Below, one piece after another: positions 16,248 through 25,436 of a DNA stretch of 30,133 nt. The first letter of the stretch is position 1, and the number at the start of each line of letters is the position of its first letter. Location of the stretch: positions 1-30,133 of the forward strand of contig DAOSUS010000038.1 in the NCBI GenBank assembly GCA_035378955.1, read 5' to 3'. Source of the stretch: Candidatus Hydrogenedens sp. GTDB taxonomy: Bacteria; Hydrogenedentota; Hydrogenedentia; Hydrogenedentales; Hydrogenedentaceae. A model generated the notes under the pieces. The model ran no database searches and had not been told where the DNA came from. It saw only the letters and a program-made list of their open reading frames with translations. The position numbers were made by a program, and so were the translations under genes.

Positions 16248-17411
16248 CTACCGTTTCCGTATTCGGGGAGCATGCACTTTTATATCCGGTTGATTTGAAT
16301 TATCGTTTTGGGGCGTTGGTGTGTTTTCAGGATTTTTTAGGGTAGATGTTTTATTCAAATATTCTTTCCACCAATCTGCCCACAACTGAGGGTTCGGACC
16401 TAAGTCTGCCCCTGTTCTTTGGCGTAATATCGAAGAAAATTTTTGAGCCAAACCAGGATTTCTACTCATTACTTCTATTGAAAAAGGGACAATAATTTCA
16501 AGAGGATAATTACATATTCGGTCAGAGATATATTCAAGCACCCGTTGCGATACCGAAATCTCACCCAAAAGAATCCGTCGAATATACTCTTCCGCCGAAC
16601 TACCCCCATACTCTAAAATCGCATAAGCCGCTGTTAATGATACAGAAACAGAATTATATTGTAATAGTTGAACCCACTGTTCTAAGGATAAACAATGGGG
16701 CATATTGGCAAGAGATTGAACGCAAGTATATTGAATTTCTTCCGATTGTGTTGCTTGTATTTCATTCCACAATATCGGGACAGATTTTTCTGATTTTATT
16801 CTTCCTAACGCATAAATAATGGTTCGTTTCTCCACCAAGTCCTGAGGATTTTCTTGTAGAGACGCAATCAGATTTTCTTCCAGTTCCTCTTTCAAATAGG
16901 GCAAAATTTGGTTTATTATCAGAGCCTGTTCGGGGGTTCCTTTACCGAGGTAATGTATTATTTTTTGAGTAAAACTCTGTGAGTCATTAGCATAAAGTTT
17001 TTTACATGCTTTTAACCTCATTTCGTCAGATAGTAGAAGAAAAATTTCCTCAAACTTAGGTGTCATATTAACGCCTTTAGAGGCAATCAATTGTTCTTTT
17101 AACAGAGGTTCTGATGTTTGGGAAACAATAGGATGTGTAGATATATCATCTTTAAATAACAAATTATCAAAGTCAAAGGAAGGAGGCTCTGAAAAAGTCG
17201 GATGTAGTTCAAAAAGGACAGTTTGTTGTAACTGCTTTAACCTTTCGATAGTTTGTTCTATATGAGTAGAATGCAAATCAGTTTCTAATGATGCCGTATT
17301 ACTTTTTATTTCTTTTAATTCCTCACCGTAGGCGGAAAAAACAACAATGGCAGAGAGAGATAAAAAAAATAGAAGAATAAAGAATATATAATTATTTGAG
17401 ATTTTGGACAT
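16248..17411 (-). CDS. Secreted HEAT-like repeat protein of unknown function
   Basis: From the ATG at 17411 the protein has 387 residues. The frame stays open upstream (ATG at 17474, TTG at 17489), but only the 17411 start puts a signal peptide at the terminus: MSKISNNY, then a hydrophobic segment to about residue 27. No clear ribosome binding site marks any of the starts. Residues about 150-300 are paired helices with the HEAT look, for example YALGRIKSEKSVPILWNEI and the pattern LxxxxYxxVQSLANM. The C-terminus is Asn/Pro/Gln-rich and ends in basic residues. HEAT-like arrays are usually protein-protein scaffolds. No catalytic motif is visible and I do not recognise an orthologous family. It ends in TAG and follows the GT39 gene by 136 bases on the same strand. 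Confidence 0.65.
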   Translation of the reverse strand: MSKISNNYIFFILLFFLSLSAIVVFSAYGEELKEIKSNTASLETDLHSTHIEQTIERLKQLQQTVLFELHPTFSEPPSFDFDNLLFKDDISTHPIVSQTSEPLLKEQLIASKGVNMTPKFEEIFLLLSDEMRLKACKKLYANDSQSFTQKIIHYLGKGTPEQALIINQILPYLKEELEENLIASLQENPQDLVEKRTIIYALGRIKSEKSVPILWNEIQATQSEEIQYTCVQSLANMPHCLSLEQWVQLLQYNSVSVSLTAAYAILEYGGSSAEEYIRRILLGEISVSQRVLEYISDRICNYPLEIIVPFSIEVMSRNPGLAQKFSSILRQRTGADLGPNPQLWADWWKEYLNKTSTLKNPENTPTPQNDNSNQPDIKVHAPRIRKR

Positions 17412-17547
17412 GCAAAAAAATTTGTTCTTAAATTGGAAATTATCACAAATATTTCTTGTATCTAATTTTAACATGGAATAAAAATACAATGAGAAAAATA
17501 TACTTATAAAATTATCTTAAATATTGTTATTAAAAATAATCCCCTTT

Positions 17548-19065
17548 TTATTCACTATAATACATTGCAACCCAAAATTTATTCACAGGATAGATTTTTA
17601 ATTTATCAGGTATCGTTAAGGTCTTTATTACTTTTTCATATTTGCGTGGAATTAAGATAATCCGTTGTGTGTTGGTTTTCTCTGCTAAAAAGTTTGTAAT
17701 TGTTTCCATAATATTTTTCAGGGCTGTTTGGGGGTCAAGACCTTGTTTTTCGGGCAATTCTTTTTCGGGAACAGGTATGTGTGTATAAAACTCAAAACCA
17801 TTGAGATTATTTGATTTTATACAATAGAATTCCGGTTGATGAAATTGACTTAATAAAGGCTGTATATCATTGGCTAATTGCTTCATATCTTTCTCATTGG
17901 GATAATAGGCAGAAAAACCTTTGGCGGATATAATAAGTACAGAGTTAATTACCGCTATAATTACGAGTTTTTTCACAGAGATAAAATTGCATTCCATAGC
18001 ACTCTGCAATACTCTACCCATCATTATGGTTAGAGGTATAAAAACGGGAAGTATATACAAAGTTAACCGAGACTTGCTTACTAAGAAAAAAATAAATGGA
18101 AATACAAAGCTGGCAATTAACAAAAACCATTGAGGTTCAGAACACGAAAAAGAGAAATATTTCCCATTATCTTTCTTGTTTCTGTATAAAGCATAAAGTA
18201 ATAGAAATAGCCAAAAACCTGTCCCAAAAATAACAGGTAGGAAATACATAGGAAAAACCTTATACCATTCCGGATTTCTGTCAAATTCACCTTCAGCAAG
18301 CCTTCCCACTGTTTCGTGAAATAGCCAGTACTGTAATAGTCCGGGATATTTTATATTTTCCTAGAAATACCATGCAATACCTACGATAAGAAAAATAAAT
18401 ATACCAATGGGCGAGATAAAATACCATAATTTTTCTTTATAAACAAGCCACCGCCATAAACAGAAAGGAACTATCCCCATCAAGGGTATAAAACCCATAG
18501 GACCTTTCGTTATACAACCCAAACCTATACCCAGCCAGAATAAATATACAAACCAACGGCTTTTTGCTTGGTAGGCTTTCCAGAAAGCGAAAAAAGTTAG
18601 GGAATGCCACAAAACAAGAAGTGTGTCCGTCGATATAGAATTAGCCCCTCCCACTAAAAAAGGAGAACATGAATATATAAGAGCGGAAATAACTCCTGTA
18701 GGCAAATCCCATAAAGATTTCGCAAAAAGATACACAAAAACCACTGTAAGAATAAAAGCAGGGATAAGATAAAAACGAGCACCCCATGTGCTATTATCAC
18801 CAAAAATAAAAAGCCCAGAAGCAATAGCCATGTAAGTTAATGGTGGCTTTGTCCAATGATGTTTCCCGTGCAATACAGGTTCTAAAAGATTTCCAGACTG
18901 CATGGTTTCCCAAGCACACAAAGCATACCTGCCTTCTGTGGTTTCATATAAGCCACGACTTCCCTGAAATAAGGTTACGCATAAGAACGACAAAATTAAA
19001 GCAAAAAAAAGAAGTGAAGATGTTTTGTTAGAAAGTATTTTTGAAGATAAATTTTCAGAAGACAT
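17548..19065 (-). pseudogene. GT39 (ArnT/PMT-like) membrane glycosyltransferase interrupted by one in-frame TAG
   Basis: The N-terminal part has the GT39 signature: TTEGRYALCAWETMQSG, then LHGKHHWTKPPLTYMAI, followed by many membrane helices. GT39 enzymes move a sugar from a polyprenyl-phosphate donor to protein or lipid on the outer face of the inner membrane. Translation stops at TAG (18363-18361) after WYF. The same frame then continues with YPGLLQYWLFHETVGR and NPEWYKVFPMYFLP, the expected next block of the family (PGL...HE.VGR...NPEW), and runs through further helices to TAA at 17550-17548. There is no gap or frame change, so it is one gene of 505 codons with a single nonsense codon that TGG or CAG would restore. 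It may be a pseudogene, a recoded gene or a base error. No clear Shine-Dalgarno precedes the ATG at 19065. Confidence 0.85.
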
Positions 19066-19167
19066 AATTAAAATAAGTTTAAGTTAAAGTTAATGAAGGA
19101 AATTATAAAACTTGTCTATAACGAAAGTAAAGTATTATAAGTAATACGATAAAAGTGAATTATATAT

Positions 19168-20571
19168 TTACAGATACCCTTGTTTTTCCAGTTGTTCTTT
19201 TAATTCCGCTGGTAATGTCATTGTGTTTTCTGATGTAGGTATTTCCTTTTTGTGAGAAGTACTCTCAATTGGTTCCATTAATTCAGAAACAATTTCAGGA
19301 TGTCTTTCATATACATTGGTTAATTCCTTAGGGTCTTCCGTAAGATTGTATAATTCAATTTTATTTGTATTTCTGTCCAATATAAGTTTCCAAGGATATT
19401 TCATAATTCCCTTTAGGTTTAATCCCATATCTTTCCATGGACCCCATGTAACCATTTCAATCCTTGTGCTTTTATCTTTTTCTTCTAATAGATTGTAACC
19501 TTCGAACTGTGAAGGTGGAGGCAAATCAACCAGAGAAACAACTGTTTTCGCAAAACCAGCGATAGAAATAGGTGTATCTATTTTTTTAGGTTTTATTCCT
19601 CTCCCATGAATAATTACAGGCACACGAATTTGTTCTTCATAAAGAGAAGTTCCATGTCCAGCCCCCTTATGTTCCCAAAATTCTTCACCATGGTCTGCAA
19701 GAATGAAAAAGATTGTATTAGGATATTTTTTCTTTATGATAGTTACCAATTTCTCCACTTCTGCATCAGTAAATCGTATTTCTGCATGATACCTTCTTCG
19801 GAGTTCCTTTTTTTCCTGTTCTGTAAAATCATGAGATGGAGGTTCCGAGCGTTTTCCAAGGTTGTAATATACAAGTTCCATTAGGTAATTAATAATTACA
19901 TTGGGCGCTATATATGTCTTATCAACAACGGCACCATCTGAATTCTTTAGTAAATTTAAATATTGAGACGGTGGATTATAAGGTAGGTGGGGGTCCATAA
20001 AATGGCTATAAAGAAAAAAAGGACGCTTTGTTTTATTAACAAATTGAATGGATTTCTCCGTTACAAACGAAGCCGGTGCATCATTTTGGAAAATAAAATG
20101 GTCCTCACGAAATCCCTGTGCAAAACCCAATAATGGAGCCAGGTTAGCGTTGCTTTGAACTGCGTATGTCTCATATCCCTGTTGGGATAAATATTCCGGA
20201 AGGGTAGTAAAGGTATCGTTCAGAACATCACTTACAGGTGCATTGGGGTCCTCATTTCTAACACTATATCGAACGCCATGTTTTTCCGTAGGTAAACCCG
20301 TTAACAAAGTTGCCATTGTAGGCTTTGTCCAACTGCAAGGTGTTACCGCACAAGAAAAATATATAGATTTTTGGGCAAGTTTAGATAGGAAAGGTGTAAT
20401 GGGGTTAGGTTCTACATCAGGATTAATACAATCTGCCCTTAATGTATCTATAAGTATAAATACAATATTAGGCTTTGAAACATAATTTTTTTGAAAGTAG
20501 TATCCAAAGAGGATAATTACACTACCTATTGCAATGATAAATATTATTAAAAAAATTTGTCTAAAAGACAT
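19168..20571 (-). CDS. Membrane-anchored sulfatase-fold hydrolase without a canonical formylglycine site
   Basis: This 467-residue protein has an N-terminal signal anchor (about 5-26) followed by the alkaline-phosphatase/sulfatase fold: NIVFILIDTLRAD (D42 as metal ligand), FMDPHLPY (H190, D193), LADHGEEFWEH (D293, H294) and GHGTSLYEEQIRVP (H306). The nucleophile region reads SWTKPTMATLLTG (80-92). Where sulfatases have C/S-x-P-S-R for formylglycine, this protein has Thr82-Lys-Pro-Thr-Met. It therefore cannot use formylglycine, but Thr is the nucleophile in phosphoglycerol and phosphoethanolamine transferases of the same superfamily, so a phosphodiester substrate is plausible. It starts 11 bases after the nitrilase homolog, with no evident Shine-Dalgarno, and is probably cotranscribed with it. 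Confidence 0.82.
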   Translation of the reverse strand: MSFRQIFLIIFIIAIGSVIILFGYYFQKNYVSKPNIVFILIDTLRADCINPDVEPNPITPFLSKLAQKSIYFSCAVTPCSWTKPTMATLLTGLPTEKHGVRYSVRNEDPNAPVSDVLNDTFTTLPEYLSQQGYETYAVQSNANLAPLLGFAQGFREDHFIFQNDAPASFVTEKSIQFVNKTKRPFFLYSHFMDPHLPYNPPSQYLNLLKNSDGAVVDKTYIAPNVIINYLMELVYYNLGKRSEPPSHDFTEQEKKELRRRYHAEIRFTDAEVEKLVTIIKKKYPNTIFFILADHGEEFWEHKGAGHGTSLYEEQIRVPVIIHGRGIKPKKIDTPISIAGFAKTVVSLVDLPPPSQFEGYNLLEEKDKSTRIEMVTWGPWKDMGLNLKGIMKYPWKLILDRNTNKIELYNLTEDPKELTNVYERHPEIVSELMEPIESTSHKKEIPTSENTMTLPAELKEQLEKQGYL

Positions 20572-20582
20572 AACAAAACGGA

Positions 20583-21314
<732 letters not shown>

Positions 21315-21678
21315 AGGATACTCCTTATTATTTAAATTCCATAAATATATTATCTCAAAGATAATGAAATGATTTAAATTTATAAAATTTATCTTCATAT
21401 ACAAAATAACATTATTCTTATTTAGAATATGCCGTTTTATAAAATTTTGTCAGTGTTTTTCTAAATTCCCAAAAAAATATTTTTTGAAAAAAAGTTTGTA
21501 TAATTTATATAAAAAAATTGATATACATGACTATTTTTTTATATTATATAATGTTAGAGATTTTGTAAAGGTTGGTATATGAGTAAATTTGCATAAAGAC
21601 TATTTAGAAGAATATATTTTTTACTAAAGTGATAAGAATAATTATAACAGGAAGGCTGTAGACAATTAGGATATAAAA
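21315..21678. other. AT-rich divergent intergenic region
   Basis: This 364-base stretch separates the nitrilase homolog (minus) from the MshEN protein (plus). It is extremely AT-rich and holds no convincing gene or hairpin. Candidate plus-strand promoters are TTGAAA (21484-21489) with TATAAA (21508-21513) at 18 bases, and TTGATA (21518-21523) with TATTAT (21542-21547) at 18 bases, near a perfect TATAAT at 21547-21552. In DNA this AT-rich such matches arise easily. The strong AAGGAG of the nitrilase homolog lies at its left edge. Confidence 0.4.
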
Positions 21679-22647
21679 TTGCTTATTAATCAACCCGAAA
21701 ATAATGACCCATTAGAAGCCATAGAAAAGGAGATTATTGAGTGGGGAAGATATTATGGAGAAATTTATCTCCGTTTTTCCCAGGTAATAGACCGTCTAAA
21801 GGATAAACTTCCCCGGTTAAGAATGCTTCTGAGAAATCGCAAGAATTTAAATACATATTTTCAAAGGGTTCAAGAGACTTTATCGAAAACAACCACGCGA
21901 GAAGAACAATTTTTGTTACAGAGAAAAGTTCTAAACCAGGTTCGTGAGATGCGTTCGGCATTAGCCCATTGTTATACCGCTATAATTGCTTTTGAAGATG
22001 CTTTTGACCGAACAGTAGCGATGATAGAAAGATTTCCTGAGGATACTGTCTCTTTGACAACTGTTTCCCCGCAATCAACTGAGAAAATGGTTTCTGAAGA
22101 AGAATTATTACAAGAATTGCAAAAGGTTCATGGTTTGATTTCGGGTATTGATGCTGTTCAACGGGGTGTCGAATATTCAGGAGATTTAAAGAAAAAAGAA
22201 GAAGATAATTGGGAAAAATTAAGAATTGGGGATATCTTGCTAAAAGAAGGGATAATTACGGAGGAACAATTGAACAAAGCTCTTATATATCAAAAACAAA
22301 GTAGTTATAAAGAACATCTGGGAACGGTTTTAGTTCGATTAGGTTTTGTGGATGATACAACAATTGCAAAAGTCCTCGCAAAACAGAGTGGCTATCCTTT
22401 TATAGAGGATTTAAGAAAAGAGATTGTACATTCCATAGCCTTAAGAGTTATCCCGGAAAGAATGGCAAGACAACATGAATGTATGCCCATACAAATACGA
22501 GGAAATACTCTTCGAGTGGCAATAGCCAATCCCTATAATTTATTAGCATTTGAAGATTTAAAATTGGCTTCGAATTGCACTCTGGATATTATAATAGCCC
22601 CACGAAATCAGATTATTTCTATGATACAAAGATATTATGCTTCGTAG
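21679..22647 (+). CDS. Stand-alone MshEN/T2SSE_N-domain protein (possible cyclic-di-GMP or nucleotide receptor)
   Basis: The start is TTG, supported by AGGA 7 bases upstream; the protein has 322 residues. Residues 1-175 are helical and charged with coiled-coil character and are unassigned. Residues about 181-320 are a GspE/PilB/MshE N-terminal domain: R182-I-G184-DILLKEGIITEEQL with the following AL...Q helix, a second copy HLGTVLVRLGFVDDTTIAKVL with AKQSG, PF...LR, ALRVIPERMARQ, the strand NTLRVAIANPYNLLAFEDL, and IIAPRNQIISMIQRYY. In MshE the two motif copies bind cyclic di-GMP. The normally following ATPase domain is absent and the protein stops cleanly with TAG, so it is not an assembly ATPase. 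A signalling or adaptor role, possibly with type IV pilus or secretion machinery, is inferred. It converges with rng, 29 bases apart. Confidence 0.83.
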   Translation: MLINQPENNDPLEAIEKEIIEWGRYYGEIYLRFSQVIDRLKDKLPRLRMLLRNRKNLNTYFQRVQETLSKTTTREEQFLLQRKVLNQVREMRSALAHCYTAIIAFEDAFDRTVAMIERFPEDTVSLTTVSPQSTEKMVSEEELLQELQKVHGLISGIDAVQRGVEYSGDLKKKEEDNWEKLRIGDILLKEGIITEEQLNKALIYQKQSSYKEHLGTVLVRLGFVDDTTIAKVLAKQSGYPFIEDLRKEIVHSIALRVIPERMARQHECMPIQIRGNTLRVAIANPYNLLAFEDLKLASNCTLDIIIAPRNQIISMIQRYYAS

Positions 22648-22676
22648 TAAAAAACAATTTATCTCAAAATGATTTT

Positions 22677-24209
22677 TTAATCACGATGTATATGGCTTTC
22701 TAATATCAGACGATTACGAGCACTCAGAATACGATAATCTTCTATATGAAAATCAGAAACTGATTCGATAAGAATCTCTTTCTGGAATTCCTTCTGCAAA
22801 CTTTCAAGAAGAGGTTCATTTTCTTCTCGTAATCTTTTCGCAATATCAGGGTGGGTTTGAAGTATAAACTTTTTTTCTTTATTGACCACAAACATACTTT
22901 TTAATTTGCGAAGTATATCTAATAAAACCGTCGTGATAGATTTTATATGTCCCCGTCCATAGCAATAAGGACAGGGTTGAGATAATGTTTTGATTACATT
23001 TTGTTTTAACCGCTGTCGCGTTATTTCTATCATACCAAGTTCACTGATTTCAGATACAGTGATTCGTGCACGGTCATTTTTTAGTAAATTAATAAAATGA
23101 TTTAAAAGCTTTTTGCGGTTCTGTTCTAATGCCATATCAATAAAGTCAATTACTATAATTCCATTCAAGTCCCGAAGCCGTACCTGCCTTGCAATTTCTT
23201 CCGCTGCTTCAAGATTTGTTTGAAGAATTGTCTCCTCTAATTCCTTTTTCCCTGTAAAACTTCCCGTATTCACATCAATGGCGACCAAGGCTTCTGTTAA
23301 ATCAATTGTAATATACCCGCCTGATTTGAGTTGCACATTGCGTTGGAGAATTTTATCAATTTCCCGTTCAATATTCATTTTTTCAAATATAGGGTTTTTT
23401 AATTTATAAAGTCGCACCCTTTTTTTAAGTGCAGGTTCGAGTATATCGAGAAAATTAATGATTTTTTCATACTGGGAAGAATTGTCTATAGTCAATCGTT
23501 GAATTTCTTTTGTAAATCGGTCCCGAACAATTCGCAATATGGGATTTAAATCCTCCCGTACAAGCCCAGTTCTTTTCAATGTATGATACTTTTCATTAAC
23601 TTCTTCCCATACGCGTAGCAAATACATAACATCATTTTCTAAATCCTCGCGAGGTTTATTTTCTGCGGCTGTTCTAAAAACAATACCCATTCCCTTGGGT
23701 TTAATTTGATTCATAATTTTCCGTAATCGCTCCCGCTCCTTTTCCGATTCGATTTTCCTCGAAATACCGGTAGCATTAATAGTAGGGAATAAGACTACAT
23801 ATCTTCCGGGAATCGTTATAAATGTAGTAAGTCGAGCTCCTTTATTCCCTATTTGGTCCTTAACCACCTGGACCATAAGATTTTGATTTGTATGGAGTAT
23901 ATTTTGAATTCGTGGCGGACCTGTTACCGTTTTCCGATGAAGAGGACGCGGAACCATTCCTTCATCAAGAATAATATCTTCAAAATCTGTAGATATATCC
24001 GAAACATATAAGAAACCATTTTTCTTTATGCCTATATCTATAAATGCTGCCTGAATACCAGGGATAATAGAGTCTACTCTCCCTTTGTAAATATTCCCAA
24101 CAATAGACGGAGCTTCAGCCCGTTCTATCATCAATTCGGTTAATTTTTGATTTTCTAATAAGGCAATGCGAGTTTCCAATGGTTCTACATTTATTACTAA
24201 TTCTTTCAT
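22677..24209 (-). CDS. rng: Ribonuclease G/E
   Basis: This 510-residue protein matches the catalytic half of RNase E/G: an N-terminal S1 domain interleaved with the RNase H-like core (GNIYKGRVDSIIPGIQAAFIDIG at about 38-60 is two adjoining motifs), GRYVVLFP, GIVFRTAAE, catalytic Asp312 in AIDVNTGS and Asp355 in VIDFIDM. The 43-residue distance between the Asp residues equals that between D303 and D346 of E. coli RNase E. A Zn-link CPYC (C413, C416) follows 58 residues later, also as in RNase E. There is no long disordered C-terminal arm, so RNase G-like function in rRNA 5' processing and mRNA decay is expected. It starts 6 bases after rodA at the end of the mre operon, a position also familiar near mreBCD in other bacteria. 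Confidence 0.93.
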   Translation of the reverse strand: MKELVINVEPLETRIALLENQKLTELMIERAEAPSIVGNIYKGRVDSIIPGIQAAFIDIGIKKNGFLYVSDISTDFEDIILDEGMVPRPLHRKTVTGPPRIQNILHTNQNLMVQVVKDQIGNKGARLTTFITIPGRYVVLFPTINATGISRKIESEKERERLRKIMNQIKPKGMGIVFRTAAENKPREDLENDVMYLLRVWEEVNEKYHTLKRTGLVREDLNPILRIVRDRFTKEIQRLTIDNSSQYEKIINFLDILEPALKKRVRLYKLKNPIFEKMNIEREIDKILQRNVQLKSGGYITIDLTEALVAIDVNTGSFTGKKELEETILQTNLEAAEEIARQVRLRDLNGIIVIDFIDMALEQNRKKLLNHFINLLKNDRARITVSEISELGMIEITRQRLKQNVIKTLSQPCPYCYGRGHIKSITTVLLDILRKLKSMFVVNKEKKFILQTHPDIAKRLREENEPLLESLQKEFQKEILIESVSDFHIEDYRILSARNRLILESHIHRD

Positions 24210-24215
24210 AACATT

Positions 24216-25436
24216 TTATCCTGCAAATAAATAAGATTTTTCCCGAGGAACACTATATATTAAACCTATACCCGTTATACAAGTAAGATAAAAAGAACGA
24301 CCCCAACTTAGAAAAGGCAAAGGCAACCCAGTTACAGGAAGTATTCCCATAGTAATAGCAATATTTATAAAAATATGAAACAAGAATATTATAGTAATCC
24401 CTGTAATCAATAATTTTCCTTTCAGTTCCGTAGCATATATTGCTAATTGCAAACATCGAAGAAGAAATAATCCATATAAAATAATAAGTAAGGCAGATTT
24501 ATAAAAGCCATGTTCTTCAGCAAATAATGAAAAAATGAAATCCGTATGGTGTTCAGGTAAATATTTTAATCGAGTTTGGGTTCCCTGACGAAATCCTTTT
24601 CCATGAATTCCACCACTTCCGATAGTAATTCTACTTTGATAGGTTTGCCATCCTCCACCTTGTATATCTGCTTCAGGATTAAAAAATGTATAAATCCTCA
24701 TTAATTGATGGGGTTTAAGAGGTAAAAAGTCAGGGTGTTCACCCGCCTGTATTTGTTCTGGCGTAAGACTATTTACTTCAAAGAAAATAAAGCCAATTAA
24801 GATAACACCAGCAAGAACAGTTGCCAACCAATGCCATACCCGACAACCTGCTATCCATAACATTATCATCGTTATAGGAACAAGACACATCGCAGTTCCA
24901 AGGTTCGGTTGCAAAAAAATTAAGATAATAGGAACCCCAGAAATTATAAAAGTTAATATATACCAATGAAGTTTTTTTATCTTATCACCAATTTTTCCAA
25001 AGTACCATGCGAGTGTAAGTACAATGATAATTTTATTTATTTCCGATGGCTGAAATCGTATAGGTCCTACGGGTATCCATCGTTCACTCCCTTTTGCCTG
25101 AACACCAAAAAACAGCACAACAACAAGAAATAAAATGGAAAGAGAATAAAGAATGGGAGCAGAAGCAATTATAATTCGGTAGTCAATCATTGTTAGGAAA
25201 AACAAAATAGGAAGGCTAATAAAAAAAATCAAAACATGTTTTACAAAATAAGAATAATCCTCATTTTGACTGGCACTATACATATTAACCCAACCGATTA
25301 CAACCAGCATCAGCATTAATAGAAAAAGAACAGGGTCAATACGATTTAACCTACGCCAGTTTATAATATGTACACCACCATCTTCTATTTCGAACTGTAT
25401 TTTAGGTGGATGAGTTATGTTTTCTATAGAACTCAA
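24216..25436 (-). CDS. rodA: RodA/MrdB peptidoglycan glycosyltransferase (SEDS family)
   Basis: This 406-residue polytopic protein (about ten helices) polymerises lipid II glycan strands together with PBP2 during elongation. Family features include GSERWIPVGPIRFQPSEINK, FLQPNLGTAM, the large periplasmic loop with YQSRITIGSGGIHGKG, the catalytic region YLPEHHTDFIFSLFAEEHGF and the C-terminal LPVTGLPLPFLSWGRSF. The last motif normally reads SYGGS; here it is SWGRS, with Arg380 in place of Gly. The start is a TTG that overlaps the TGA of mrdA, preceded by AAGGGG about 7 bases upstream, and no usable ATG lies nearby. The N-terminal 30 residues are cytoplasmic. Confidence 0.93.
   Translation of the reverse strand: MSSIENITHPPKIQFEIEDGGVHIINWRRLNRIDPVLFLLMLMLVVIGWVNMYSASQNEDYSYFVKHVLIFFISLPILFFLTMIDYRIIIASAPILYSLSILFLVVVLFFGVQAKGSERWIPVGPIRFQPSEINKIIIVLTLAWYFGKIGDKIKKLHWYILTFIISGVPIILIFLQPNLGTAMCLVPITMIMLWIAGCRVWHWLATVLAGVILIGFIFFEVNSLTPEQIQAGEHPDFLPLKPHQLMRIYTFFNPEADIQGGGWQTYQSRITIGSGGIHGKGFRQGTQTRLKYLPEHHTDFIFSLFAEEHGFYKSALLIILYGLFLLRCLQLAIYATELKGKLLITGITIIFLFHIFINIAITMGILPVTGLPLPFLSWGRSFYLTCITGIGLIYSVPREKSYLFAG

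Noticed and set aside
10579..19065. Reassignment of TAA or TAG as sense codons
   Set aside because: TAG properly ends several intact genes here (GH13, aminotransferase, HAL2-like, HEAT-like, MshEN) and TAA ends many more, at positions that match family lengths. The two in-frame stops are therefore local events.
21315..21404. Longer N-terminus for the nitrilase homolog
   Set aside because: The extra residues are Asn/Ile-rich, unlike the family start, and the AAGGAG site sits exactly before the ATG at 21314.
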